In this document: positions 17,424 to 25,864 of the stretch, piece after piece | Layout of the letters: each line of letters starts with the position of its first letter | How positions within the stretch are numbered: the stretch's first letter is position 1 | Program-made: the position numbers and the translations under genes | Notes under the pieces: generated by a model | The model's database searches: none | What the model was told of the DNA's origin: nothing | The model's input: the letters and a program-made list of their open reading frames with translations, nothing else | Source of the DNA: Pseudomonas laurylsulfativorans | Lineage (GTDB): Bacteria > Pseudomonadota > Gammaproteobacteria > Pseudomonadales > Pseudomonadaceae | DNA length: 64,000 nucleotides | Assembly (NCBI RefSeq): GCF_002906155.1 | Contig: NZ_MUJK01000001.1 | Coordinates: forward strand, 620,001 to 684,000 | Reading direction: 5' to 3'

Positions 17424-18662
17424 ATGAATGCATTTTCTCGCTCTCTCCTCTCTATTGCAGTCGCAACTATATTTATTGGTGAAGTGCACGCCGCACCACT
17501 GCTTTCAGCAGATGCTTCAAGCCTTACACCCGCTGAGCAGATCCGAGCCACGAATTCGTGGGTTGAAATCGACAAAGTGGCATTCGAAAATAACATTCGA
17601 ACTCTTCAAAATAAGCTGCAAGGCAAGAGCAAGATCTGCGCAGTGATGAAAGCAGACGCGTATGGTCACGGCATTGCCCTTCTTGTACCTTCAGTAATTG
17701 CTATGAATGTGCCTTGCATTGCCGTAGCAAGCAATGAAGAGGCGCGTGTGGTGCGCGAGAAAGGATTTACTGGGCGACTGATGCGTGTTCGTACAGCAAC
17801 ACTGGCAGAAGTTGAGAATGCCTTAAACTATGATGTTGAAGAACTTGTTGGGGGACTGGAATTCACTCAAAAAGCAGCCGAAATCGCAGTAAAACATGGA
17901 AAGATATTGCGTGTACACATTGCGCTGAATTCCTCTGGCATGAGCCGTAACGGGTTGGAAATGCACACTGATGAGGGAAAAAAAGCGTCTTTAGAAATGG
18001 TGAAGCAAAAGGGCATCGAAGTAGTCGGAATTATGACGCACTACGCTGTTGAAGATCGTGAGGATGTGCTCATAGGTTTGAATACGTTTAAACAGGAATC
18101 ACAATGGCTAATCGACAATGCCAAGCTGGATCGCTCCAAAATCACTCTACATTCCGCTGCATCATTTGCAATACAGAACGTACCCGAAGCCTGGCTTGAC
18201 ATGGTACGACCTGGAAACCTGATTTATGGTGATCCCGTAGAGCACAGTGAAGAATTCAAACGTGTAATGTCTTTCAAAGCTAACGTAGCGTCGATCAATA
18301 AGTATCCCGCCGGAAACACTGTTGGCTATGATCGAACCTACACGTTAAAACGGGATTCTGTGTTAGCGAACGTCCCGGTCGGATACTCTGACGGATATCG
18401 ACGCGCCTTCACTAACAAGGCATACGTACTGATTAACGGCCAACGTGTTCCAACCGTTGGGAAGGTTTCTATGAACACTCTGATGGTCGATGTCACCGAT
18501 ATTAAAGGCGGGGTGAGACCAGGAGACGAAGTAGTACTTTTCGGAAAACAAGGATCGGTCGAGATCACTCAGGCTGAACTTGAGGACTTTAACGGCGCTC
18601 TACTCGCCGACCTATACACTGTGTGGGGTAATTCAAACCCTCGCATACTGAAGGCGGATTAA
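17424..18662 (+). CDS. Periplasmic broad-spectrum amino-acid racemase (Alr-like, PLP)
   Basis: A 412-residue racemase interconverting L- and D-amino acids with PLP. The signal peptide (about residues 1-24, ending VHAA) places it in the periplasm, which sets it apart from housekeeping Alr. The PLP lysine is in VMKADAYGHG (Lys76). Cys72 and Cys98 fit the disulfide pair reported in Bsr-type broad racemases, and IALNSSGMSRNG and VGYSDGYRR carry further active-site residues. AAGGA precedes the ATG. It lies directly after an amino-acid ABC transporter, suggesting racemisation of a substrate before uptake, or release of D-amino acids. A terminator follows at 18692. Confidence 0.88.
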   Translation: MNAFSRSLLSIAVATIFIGEVHAAPLLSADASSLTPAEQIRATNSWVEIDKVAFENNIRTLQNKLQGKSKICAVMKADAYGHGIALLVPSVIAMNVPCIAVASNEEARVVREKGFTGRLMRVRTATLAEVENALNYDVEELVGGLEFTQKAAEIAVKHGKILRVHIALNSSGMSRNGLEMHTDEGKKASLEMVKQKGIEVVGIMTHYAVEDREDVLIGLNTFKQESQWLIDNAKLDRSKITLHSAASFAIQNVPEAWLDMVRPGNLIYGDPVEHSEEFKRVMSFKANVASINKYPAGNTVGYDRTYTLKRDSVLANVPVGYSDGYRRAFTNKAYVLINGQRVPTVGKVSMNTLMVDVTDIKGGVRPGDEVVLFGKQGSVEITQAELEDFNGALLADLYTVWGNSNPRILKAD

Positions 18663-18691
18663 TACGCCCCAAGACCTTCAGTGAGGGCAAT

Positions 18692-18734
18692 ATCCCTGCC
18701 AAAGCCCGGCAAAGGCTTTTGCAGGGATTTTTTT
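18692..18734 (+). terminator. Intrinsic terminator of the racemase gene
   Basis: ATCCCTGC at 18692 pairs with GCAGGGAT ending at 18728, with an inner AAAGCC/GGCTTT stem, followed by a run of seven T. It lies 30 bases after the racemase stop. Confidence 0.85.
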
Positions 18735-19097
18735 ATCGTCACTCACACCAAAGTCGCCTAGTTCGAATATCAAAAAAAACTATCGCAGCTTTTATGTTTC
18801 ATGCTCGATAGACACGCATAATTCCGGCGCACAAATTCCAATTAACGCGCAAAACAGACAAAAATGATAACCTATAATAATATCAAGATTTTTTGATCAC
18901 CCCCTGATCGAAGAGACTACGGAATACTTCATTCCATTGGAAATGGCTTTACCGTGTTAGGTCGTTTTGCATTGGGTACGGTTTGGTCACCCGCCCAATG
19001 CATTTTTTTTGCAAGGCCCCTCTAATAAAGAACTCATCGACCATCGTCTTCAACTCATCACACTCCGGCCAAATGTTTATATAAATTGGTGTAACTC
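18735..19097 (+). ncRNA. Intergenic stretch with a possible small RNA ending in a strong terminator
   Basis: These 360 bases hold no gene. A TATAAT box at 18873 is followed about 90 bases later by a perfect terminator: GCATTGGG (18969-18976) pairs with CCCAATGC (18994-19001), then eight T. The previous gene already has its own terminator and the next gene starts 90 bases further on, so the second terminator needs a transcript of its own. No good -35 box is visible and I recognise no known sRNA family. Confidence 0.35.
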
Positions 19098-19592
19098 ATG
19101 ACAGACTCAATACTTGACAAAGCAGATTGCCGCATATTATCGCTCCTACAGCGCGACTGTTTGCTCCCGGCGGAGACAATCGCAGAAAAAATAGGTCTGT
19201 CTGCTTCGTCAGTGCTGAGGCGTGTAAAGAAACTACGAGGTGACGGAGTGATTCGTGGCCAAGTGGCTGTTGTGGATACAAACAAACTTGGCGTACATCT
19301 AACGTTTGTTACCGTTCTTGAGATAGTAAAGGAACAGAAAGAACAATTAGCAAAGCTACAATACTGGCTCACTCATGAGATTTCAGTTCAACAAGCGTTC
19401 TATACGACAGGGTCAGCAGACTTATATTTAATCGTCGTGGCAGCTAACGTAGAGTCTTACAATGACGTTACCCAACGTCTAGTGGCTGCGAATCCTATTA
19501 TTCGTCGCGTAACCACAAATGTCACTCTGCAAACCTTCAAGAAAGGGATATTCGTACCGACAAATCATGACTATGACAGTCTTCCAAGGTGA
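19098..19592 (+). CDS. Lrp/AsnC family transcriptional regulator
   Basis: A 164-residue regulator with HTH (ILSLLQRDCLLPAETIAEKIGLSASSVLRRVKKL) and RAM domain (TTGSADLYLIVV). It is a close paralogue of the regulator at 30045: the two share ILSLLQRDCL, SASSVLRR, LTFVT, YTTGSAD and KRGIFVPT or near-identical runs. Each of the two ABC binding-protein genes in the island therefore has a related Lrp gene nearby. It converges on the rpiR-type gene with a 33-base gap. Confidence 0.9.
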   Translation: MTDSILDKADCRILSLLQRDCLLPAETIAEKIGLSASSVLRRVKKLRGDGVIRGQVAVVDTNKLGVHLTFVTVLEIVKEQKEQLAKLQYWLTHEISVQQAFYTTGSADLYLIVVAANVESYNDVTQRLVAANPIIRRVTTNVTLQTFKKGIFVPTNHDYDSLPR

Positions 19593-19625
19593 CTTCGTGA
19601 GGATGAAGGTTTGAACAAGCAGAGT

Positions 19626-20489
19626 TCAGTTAAGATCACTTTTGTCACGGTCAATTGCAGGTGTCTGGCCCACCCTTACCGCTTCCAAGCGTCTCAGCCT
19701 ATCAGTGGCGCTATCGCCTAAACGATTAACCATCTCCATTGCCAAGAACTCCACTTGGGCCATGGCAGGTACTAGAGAGTCATACGCAGATCCAGATGCG
19801 ATATCGCTAACAACCACATATCGTGAAAACTCAGCGGCAGTGGACTGCCAGCGATCTGTAAAAAGCACAACCGTTGCACCCTGCTCCGACGCGCGCTTGG
19901 CTATATGAACCGTATCTGCCTGGTACCGCCGATAGTCGAAAACGATCACCACATCTTTCTTGGACAAATCGAGGGTGAGGTCGATATCGTGGGAAGCGCT
20001 TCTACCCAAGATCTCGGCATTACCTCGGATCTCTCGTAAATGCGCATAGAAGTATTCAGCGAGCGGCTGACTAAACCGTCCGCCCCTGAGATAAATTCGT
20101 CGTTTTGAATCAAGAAGGACATCTAAGAGCCCTCCTTCTCCAGCGACCTCATCTATTGCCTGCTCCACCATTTTCCCCAGCTCTCGACCGAAAAGGTTTT
20201 CTGAAGGGGGGGCGCCATGATCAATCAGAGTTAAAGGAGAGGTGAGCATCGACTCTAGTTCATTGACCCACGCCTGTTGGAAGTCGGCGTAGCCAGAAAA
20301 ACCGAGTTTCACCGCAAATCTCATGACCGTTGGAGCACTGACACTTACCCTTTCGGCCAGCTGGTGCACTGATCCCAGAGCAATCACCGGCGTTGCAGAG
20401 TTGAGAAATCGCACCAGTTTACGTTCACTTGGTGTGAACGTTGGGTTCGCGTCCTGAATGAGCTTTTTAATCGAACGGCTTGCTGTCAT
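19626..20489 (-). CDS. MurR/RpiR family transcriptional regulator
   Basis: A 287-residue regulator: an N-terminal HTH_6 domain (FTPSERKLVRFLN, then SVHQLAERVSVSAPTVMRFAVKLGFSGYADFQ) and a C-terminal SIS domain that normally binds a phosphosugar or related ligand (IYLRGGRFSQPLAEYF, DVVIVFDYRRYQ). It lies downstream of the ligase, permease, deacylase and hydrolase operon but has its own promoter region. A palindrome-like site in that region at 20552 resembles two sites in front of the ligase gene, so it is the probable regulator of both. Confidence 0.9.
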   Translation of the reverse strand: MTASRSIKKLIQDANPTFTPSERKLVRFLNSATPVIALGSVHQLAERVSVSAPTVMRFAVKLGFSGYADFQQAWVNELESMLTSPLTLIDHGAPPSENLFGRELGKMVEQAIDEVAGEGGLLDVLLDSKRRIYLRGGRFSQPLAEYFYAHLREIRGNAEILGRSASHDIDLTLDLSKKDVVIVFDYRRYQADTVHIAKRASEQGATVVLFTDRWQSTAAEFSRYVVVSDIASGSAYDSLVPAMAQVEFLAMEMVNRLGDSATDRLRRLEAVRVGQTPAIDRDKSDLN

Positions 20490-20551
20490 GGCTTTTTCAA
20501 GAATAGGTAAGTGAAGCGATTATTGCACAATTTCTGATTTTAAGGATTTCC

Positions 20552-20567
20552 GTAACGATTATTACAC
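20552..20567. promoter_or_regulatory. Putative RpiR operator upstream of its own gene
   Basis: GTAACGATTATTACAC is a near-palindrome; a related ATTATTGCACA lies about 35 bases closer to the gene. The half-sites resemble the perfect palindrome at 25497 and the site at 25448. Autoregulation is inferred. Confidence 0.45.
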
Positions 20568-20686
20568 GCGCCCTCGAAGCCACTCTATAGCGGAAGAGGC
20601 GCGCATGACTGAAGAAAGGGGAGCTATCGGATGTCGCACGTCACAGGAGTCTCGGGGGGTAGAAAGACCGCGACGTCCTAGGATCT

Positions 20687-20716
20687 ACAAAAAAGCCTCG
20701 GTGAGATCCGAGGCTT
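20687..20716 (-). terminator. Intrinsic terminator of the ligase-permease-deacylase-hydrolase operon
   Basis: On the minus strand AAGCCTCGGA pairs with CCGAGGCTT, followed by six T. It lies about 17 bases after the stop of the cysteine-hydrolase gene and ends the operon before the rpiR promoter. Confidence 0.8.
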
Positions 20717-20732
20717 CGTTACGACCAACCTG

Positions 20733-21362
20733 TCAGAGCGGACGATTGAGCTCTGCGATCATCTCTTGGGTGTTCGTAGTCCTGCAGTATCCCCCAAAAG
20801 CAGCCAACGCCGCGTTGTGCCTGGCCTCAGAATAGGTTGCACAGGCATCAGGGACACATACCATGAAATACCCTCGATCAGCTCCATCACGGACGGCCAT
20901 ATCAACACATTGATCAGTCAACATGCCTACTACGATGACAGCTTCGACGCCCAAATTACGAAGCACGTAATCAAGATTTGTCGAGTTGAACACCCCTGAC
21001 GAGGTTTTGGGCAGCACGATATCATCATCTCCAGGTGCGACCTGATCGATGACCTTCGCCTCCCAAGATCCTTTAGGGACAAGGAGGCCCGATAGCTTGT
21101 GATCCAACGATCGATCTCTCCCATCCCGGGTGAGGCTTTCAATTGTGGTGTAGATCACCTCAGTACCAGATTTCCTGGCAGCACTTATCAACAATTGAAT
21201 GTTTGGAACAACGCGCCCCATAACTGCCTGGTAGTAAGCCGGCTGCTTCTCTTGAACGTAACTCGATACCTCCGCATTTTGCACGTCTACTACCAGTAAA
21301 GCGGTACGCTTTGGATTGACTTGGCTATCCCGAGAAATACCGTTAAATTCGATCTTCTTCAC
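20733..21362 (-). CDS. Isochorismatase-like cysteine hydrolase
   Basis: A 209-residue hydrolase with the triad of the family: Asp in LLVVDVQ (residue 26), Lys in VLPKTSSG (119) and Cys in LTDQCVDMAVRDG (152). Relatives hydrolyse N-carbamoyl amino acids, nicotinamide, ureidoacrylate and other amides. The best start is GTG at 21362 with AGGA upstream; a TTG at 21380 is less likely. It is the last gene of the operon that starts with the glutamine-synthetase-like ligase. A role in opening an amide formed in that pathway is inferred. Confidence 0.85.
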   Translation of the reverse strand: MKKIEFNGISRDSQVNPKRTALLVVDVQNAEVSSYVQEKQPAYYQAVMGRVVPNIQLLISAARKSGTEVIYTTIESLTRDGRDRSLDHKLSGLLVPKGSWEAKVIDQVAPGDDDIVLPKTSSGVFNSTNLDYVLRNLGVEAVIVVGMLTDQCVDMAVRDGADRGYFMVCVPDACATYSEARHNAALAAFGGYCRTTNTQEMIAELNRPL

Positions 21363-21402
21363 GTAATTTATCCTCAACAAAAGTGCTGTTCGTTCCTACG
21401 GT

Positions 21403-22524
21403 TTAAGCTGAAAGCAGCGATCCACGACCTAAAGGGCTGTTGCCGGCGATGTAGGCTAAATCCATTCCTGGCATGGCATAGCGCCGGTTTTGTCTCGCAA
21501 ATAGAACACCCTCTACTCCAGAGCAGTACCGCGTAGTTTGTCCTGAGATGGGGTCGACGACATCAACCACCGGATCCCCTGGCTTCAGATAGACCCCGCA
21601 ACTCTGGAGATACACGATTACACCTGGCTTCTGTGCGACCAATACCTCGGTACCGTCCAATGGAGTAGGCTCGTGGCTTGCTTTTGGCATTTCAATTGAC
21701 AGTGGGCTACTCAGTACTTTGCGCACCCTCAAGAAATCGAGGATTCTCTCTGCATCTTGTTCCGCGAGCAGGTGGGACACGTCTAGTTGTCCACGCAGTT
21801 CAATGGCTACACTTATCGTAGGAACAGGTATGGGAAACCTTGGAAGCCGTAACTGCAGCTTCGCCCAAAAACTAGCAGCGACCTCGTCAAAACAATTATT
21901 TCCCTGCTCCAATGCATAGAGGGTTGCTTGTGCGCCCAACAATGCTGCGAGTGGCATTACGTCATCAATCGAACTCGGATGCGTATATAGATGAAGAACA
22001 GATTCACAATCGCAATGCAAATCCAGGGTAATATCTGCATCACAAGATAGCTGTAGCAACGTATTACGTAACGAGTCAACCGCTCGAACTGTCTCTCTCT
22101 TTGAGATGAGATCAGATAGTACTCGACGAACAATTTTCACATTTTCTTGAGCTGTATTTGTAAGCTCACACTCGACCTTGAGCGCAACCTCTTCGACTAA
22201 GGAGGGAAAATGCCGGTTAAAATTTTCCCCACTAGCCAGGTCGAAACGCCCCATTTGGTATGTCAGCAGCGTTTGATCCAAACCAACCGGATTTGAAACT
22301 GGGATTAATAAGACCTCTCCAACGAGGCTTCCATTTTCCTCTTCTTTCAGAAGCTTTTCCCGAAGGTAATGCGCAACAAGCAGCCCAGGGAGCTCGCTTG
22401 CATGCAATCCTGCCTGAATGTAAACCTTTGGCCCGCACGCTGCCTGCCCTTTGAAATGGAAGCTAACGACCTCACGAAAGGTACCTAGTGATAATCCCTG
22501 CACGGGATGATGATGTTGTTCCAT
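21403..22524 (-). CDS. Succinylglutamate desuccinylase/aspartoacylase family zinc deacylase
   Basis: A 373-residue zinc hydrolase. The zinc ligands are in QAGLHASELPG (His and Glu) and LDLHCD (His). A C-terminal barrel with GVIVYLQSCGVYLKPGDPV and a glycine-rich GVEGVLFARQ region is typical of the AspA/AstE-like branch. Such enzymes cut the amide of N-acyl amino acids. The ATG at 22524 has GGAG upstream; the 60 extra in-frame codons before it overlap the permease gene in another frame. A second, different member of the family is encoded at 27801. Confidence 0.85.
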   Translation of the reverse strand: MEQHHHPVQGLSLGTFREVVSFHFKGQAACGPKVYIQAGLHASELPGLLVAHYLREKLLKEEENGSLVGEVLLIPVSNPVGLDQTLLTYQMGRFDLASGENFNRHFPSLVEEVALKVECELTNTAQENVKIVRRVLSDLISKRETVRAVDSLRNTLLQLSCDADITLDLHCDCESVLHLYTHPSSIDDVMPLAALLGAQATLYALEQGNNCFDEVAASFWAKLQLRLPRFPIPVPTISVAIELRGQLDVSHLLAEQDAERILDFLRVRKVLSSPLSIEMPKASHEPTPLDGTEVLVAQKPGVIVYLQSCGVYLKPGDPVVDVVDPISGQTTRYCSGVEGVLFARQNRRYAMPGMDLAYIAGNSPLGRGSLLSA

Positions 22525-22582
22525 GATTACCACTCCAAGCGCCCTCCCTAAAGGGCGCCGATAAAAAATGTCTTTCTTCAGG

Positions 22583-23908
22583 TTAAGTGAATTGTAACGT
22601 TCTGGCTCTGCGCCCGAGGATACAGAGATATATAACGCCAACCACCACCCAAACAAGCCCCATGCTTTTTGCGTGTGTATCCAAACTGAACCAGATGTAG
22701 CCAATAATGAGCAGGCCTAATACTGGTACCACGCCGTCCTTAAACCAACGACGACTTGGAGTTCGAACCATGAACTGATTCAAGACACACAGGTGCAGGA
22801 CGAAAAATGCTGTTAGCGCCCCAAAGTTGACCAAGGACGTAAGAGCACTAACGTCGCTGATGAAGCAAACGCTGACCACCAGAGAAACTGCCCCAACAAA
22901 CAGGGTACTGATGAACGGAGTCTGATAGCGAGGATGAAGACGTGCCAAGGCCGAAGGGAGCTTGCCGTCACGCGCCATATTTAGCAAAATTCGGGAAATC
23001 GCAGTTTGAGCAACCAGTGCGCAGCTAAACCCCCAGGAAACTGCGGTGGCAACAGCACAGGCAGTCTTCAGCAAAGGGCCGCCAACAGCGTTCGCGATAA
23101 GGTAGAAAGCATTATCCTTATCCGCACCCAACGAACCAAAGTCAGGCCAGGCCATGCCAGCAACCCAGGTCTGAAGGATAAATAGTCCCCCCATCAAGAA
23201 AAGCACGATGACAGTTGCGCGCCCCACATCTTTGGCATTTCCTGAGCTTTCTTCTGCCAGTGTACTGATGGCATCGAATCCCAAAAAGCTAAGCGCAGCA
23301 ATCGATACGGCACTCATTACAAGCGAAGGGCTAAATGTCTCTGGGTTATACAGGGGGAGTGTAGATGGATGTCCGAGCGAACCGCTGAACACCATATATA
23401 GACCCGCAGTAACAAACCAGATCAATACGGCGACCAGAACAATTGCGAAAACATTGTTAACTCTCGCTGTAAGTTGAATACCACGGATATTGATCGCTGT
23501 GTTGAACGCAATGAAAGCTACGAGCCAGATCCACTTGGATATGGCAGTAACCCCTTCTAAAGCAATGGCCGCAACGACGTAGCACAACGCGGGAATCAAA
23601 ATATAATCGAGCAACACAATCCAGCCAACCATAAACCCAATCCTCGGGCCGATAGCATGGCTTGCGTACGCATAAACCGATCCAGCTTTGGGGCAAGCTT
23701 CAGACATGCGAGCATAACTTAGAGCCGTGAAAAGCATCGCAATCATGCCAATCAGATAGGCTAGCGTAGCCATCCCTTTGGAATCGCTTACGATATATCC
23801 GTAGATTGCCATTGGTGCAATAGGAATCATGAAAACCATTCCGTATACTACTAAGTCGCGTAGTTTCAGACTTCGTTTAAGCTCTACATTCCCGGTATTA
23901 TTTTTCAT
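22583..23908 (-). CDS. APC-superfamily amino-acid/amine permease
   Basis: The 441-residue inner-membrane protein has about 12 hydrophobic segments. The start LKLRDLVVYGMVFMIPIAP and SEACPKAGSVYAYASHAIG are the APC hallmarks, and LSFLGFDAISTLAEES lies near residue 215. The branch resembles PuuP/YhdG-type permeases for amines and amino acids. It is the second gene of the operon, 66 bases after the ligase stop, with GAGG upstream. It probably imports the compound that the ligase conjugates. Confidence 0.88.
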   Translation of the reverse strand: MKNNTGNVELKRSLKLRDLVVYGMVFMIPIAPMAIYGYIVSDSKGMATLAYLIGMIAMLFTALSYARMSEACPKAGSVYAYASHAIGPRIGFMVGWIVLLDYILIPALCYVVAAIALEGVTAISKWIWLVAFIAFNTAINIRGIQLTARVNNVFAIVLVAVLIWFVTAGLYMVFSGSLGHPSTLPLYNPETFSPSLVMSAVSIAALSFLGFDAISTLAEESSGNAKDVGRATVIVLFLMGGLFILQTWVAGMAWPDFGSLGADKDNAFYLIANAVGGPLLKTACAVATAVSWGFSCALVAQTAISRILLNMARDGKLPSALARLHPRYQTPFISTLFVGAVSLVVSVCFISDVSALTSLVNFGALTAFFVLHLCVLNQFMVRTPSRRWFKDGVVPVLGLLIIGYIWFSLDTHAKSMGLVWVVVGVIYLCILGRRARTLQFT

Positions 23909-23974
23909 TTTATTGCCTCACGATCTTCGTGTGGGACAGCAAGAATTATTGACCTTAACTAGCTAAAATCTTCC

Positions 23975-25294
23975 TTAGTAAACGGCCGAGTACATGTCCC
24001 GAATGGCAAAATCGTCCTTTTCAGAAGCTTCATGTATTTCGCTCTGCTTAACTGCCCGGTAGCAACTGAGCAACGAGGTGCCCATTGCCGCCTTCAAATA
24101 GGCGTCATTCTCCAATTCCTTCAATGCATCACCGAGGGAACCAGGTAGTGCTTTCAGGCCGTGCCGTGAGTGCTCATCCTTAGGAATCAGGCAAGGATTA
24201 ACTGCGACCAACTCGGGCATAACCATGGAGCGCTGAATACCATCGATACCTGCGGCGAGCAGTGCCCCCAACACGAGATAAGGAGAAGACAACGCATCAG
24301 CGGCGCGGAATTCGATGTTTGCTTGCTTTGCTGCAGCATCAGCATTCACATTACTGAGAGGCGCAATGCGCAGAGAGGCTTCGCGATTCTGTTGACCAAT
24401 GCAGGCATATGCAGCGCTCCAGCTATTTGGGCGTAGTCGCTGGTATGAAACAACACCTGGCGCCGTGAGTGCGGTCAGAGCGGCCATATGTTCAAGCATG
24501 CCGGTCGTGAACTGACTAGCCACCTCGGAAAGTTGACCAGGTCGAGTCGGATCGTATGTCAGTGGTTCGCCAGCGGTGCTCCAAAGAGAAACATGCACAT
24601 GGACGCCGTTCGTACCAGAGTTCCCGGTCACCATTGGCGAGAAGGAAACCTTACGACCATTTTGTCGGCAAATCTCCCTCACTACTTCTCGAACGTTGAT
24701 TGCACGATCAGCGGCTTGAAGTGCTTCGACTGGACTACAGGTAACCTCGAATTGGCGTTGAGCGTACTCAGGTAAGCACATTTCAGGGTCTACACCGGCT
24801 TGCTGCAGTGCATCGACAATTTCACTGCAAAGAAACTCCTCTGTACGAGAAGCTTCGAGTGAAAACGGTGGAGCGGGATTCGCAATGTCCGTCAGCATGA
24901 ACTCATGCTCGAACGCGGCGATTACCTTGATTCCCATTGCAGCAAGGGTTTGGATTTGCCGTTTTAGGAAATTACGCGGGCATGCGTCCCAAGGAGAACC
25001 ATCAAGATTCAAAAAGTCGCAATGGTAGTAGTGTAACGGTGTAACTGCTGTTCCATTGTCGACGAAAACCTTAGTAGCCGGGTCAGGCATCATTAGGATA
25101 TCGCCTTGCGCGCCCCACTCATTTTCAACGATGGATCCAAACATATTGATGCCGAGATTTGCAGGCGTCCAGCACACTCCCTTACGCAGATAACCTTCCA
25201 ATCTTTGCTGCGGGAACCCGCGACCACGGGTGATGCCGGAGTAGTCCTGGGTGACGAAATGTACGAGTCCAGGAGTCTTGGTGCCTTGTTTCAT
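23975..25294 (-). CDS. Glutamine-synthetase-family ligase (gamma-glutamyl-amine ligase type)
   Basis: A 439-residue member of the GS family, shorter than housekeeping GlnA (about 469). The catalytic C-terminal domain is recognisable: IAAFEHEFML (metal Glu), QRQFEVTCSP, NGVHVHVSLWS (ATP region), RLRPNSWSAAYACIGQQNREASLRIAP (substrate Arg) and NIEFRAADALSSPYLVLGALLAAG. The adenylylation Tyr motif of GlnA is not evident. PuuA-like relatives join glutamate to amines. It is first in an operon with permease, deacylase and cysteine hydrolase. The ATG at 25294 has GGAGGA; a start at 25330 is possible but unlikely. Two operator-like palindromes lie upstream. Confidence 0.85.
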   Translation of the reverse strand: MKQGTKTPGLVHFVTQDYSGITRGRGFPQQRLEGYLRKGVCWTPANLGINMFGSIVENEWGAQGDILMMPDPATKVFVDNGTAVTPLHYYHCDFLNLDGSPWDACPRNFLKRQIQTLAAMGIKVIAAFEHEFMLTDIANPAPPFSLEASRTEEFLCSEIVDALQQAGVDPEMCLPEYAQRQFEVTCSPVEALQAADRAINVREVVREICRQNGRKVSFSPMVTGNSGTNGVHVHVSLWSTAGEPLTYDPTRPGQLSEVASQFTTGMLEHMAALTALTAPGVVSYQRLRPNSWSAAYACIGQQNREASLRIAPLSNVNADAAAKQANIEFRAADALSSPYLVLGALLAAGIDGIQRSMVMPELVAVNPCLIPKDEHSRHGLKALPGSLGDALKELENDAYLKAAMGTSLLSCYRAVKQSEIHEASEKDDFAIRDMYSAVY

Positions 25295-25447
25295 TGCGAT
25301 TTCCTCCGAGGTACAGGTAAGCATAGCCATGCTCGATCCACGCTTTCCTCGTTAAAATATTGAGAATTATTCTTGTTTGTCCCGGCAGTGAAGCATTGCG
25401 TGTGTAGCTGTTATTTTCGTTCCATCTTCTATGAAATGTCTTTTTTC

Positions 25448-25463
25448 TGTAACGATCGGAACA
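25448..25463. promoter_or_regulatory. Putative RpiR operator, ligase operon site 1
   Basis: TGTAACGATCGGAACA is an imperfect palindrome that shares its left arm exactly with the perfect palindrome 49 bases away and resembles the site before the rpiR-type gene. Confidence 0.5.
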
Positions 25464-25496
25464 CTACCATTCATTTTCTTAAACGGCAATACGTTT

Positions 25497-25512
25497 TGTA
25501 ACGTTCGTTACA
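25497..25512. promoter_or_regulatory. Putative RpiR operator, ligase operon site 2
   Basis: TGTAACG-TT-CGTTACA is a perfect 7-2-7 palindrome about 200 bases upstream of the ligase start. Together with site 1 (49 bases apart, nearly five helix turns) it could hold two regulator dimers on one face of the DNA. Confidence 0.55.
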
Positions 25513-25864
25513 GCCGCCTGTCGGCGGAATTCTCAGCATGTTTTGCGGGGGAAGGATTCAGGCAGAGACCTTCTGTAAAGGCGATGCTCATGAGCACGAC
25601 CGAGCACGGCGTGGCCGCGAGAATGGTTTGGCACGCTACGAAATTGATGCATGTGACATTCGGATAGCCTTAGTCCACTCCCAAGCAGAATTAATACTTA
25701 TTTAATAAATTCGCGCATAAAAGCTGCAACGTAATTAGTCCAAACGCATTATTTATTAAACTATTAGCTTTTAAACTGACGAGTATTTTGTACCAGCTAA
25801 CAACTGTAGAACGCCTGGAATTATCATCACATTTCAACCCTCCCACAGCACGGCACGAATAAAA

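Larger units (their letters stand above)
25295..25864. other. Intergenic control region between the ligase operon and the dCache chemoreceptor
   Basis: These 570 bases contain the two operator-like sites at 25448 and 25497. From about 25680 on they are strongly AT-rich and lead to the chemoreceptor gene. A frame open at 25431-25667 has no recognisable product and no ribosome-binding site, so I do not call a gene. Confidence 0.6.

Noticed and set aside
25431..25667. A 78-codon frame upstream of the dCache chemoreceptor.
   Set aside because: There is no ribosome-binding site or family resemblance, and it overlaps the palindromic operator sites.
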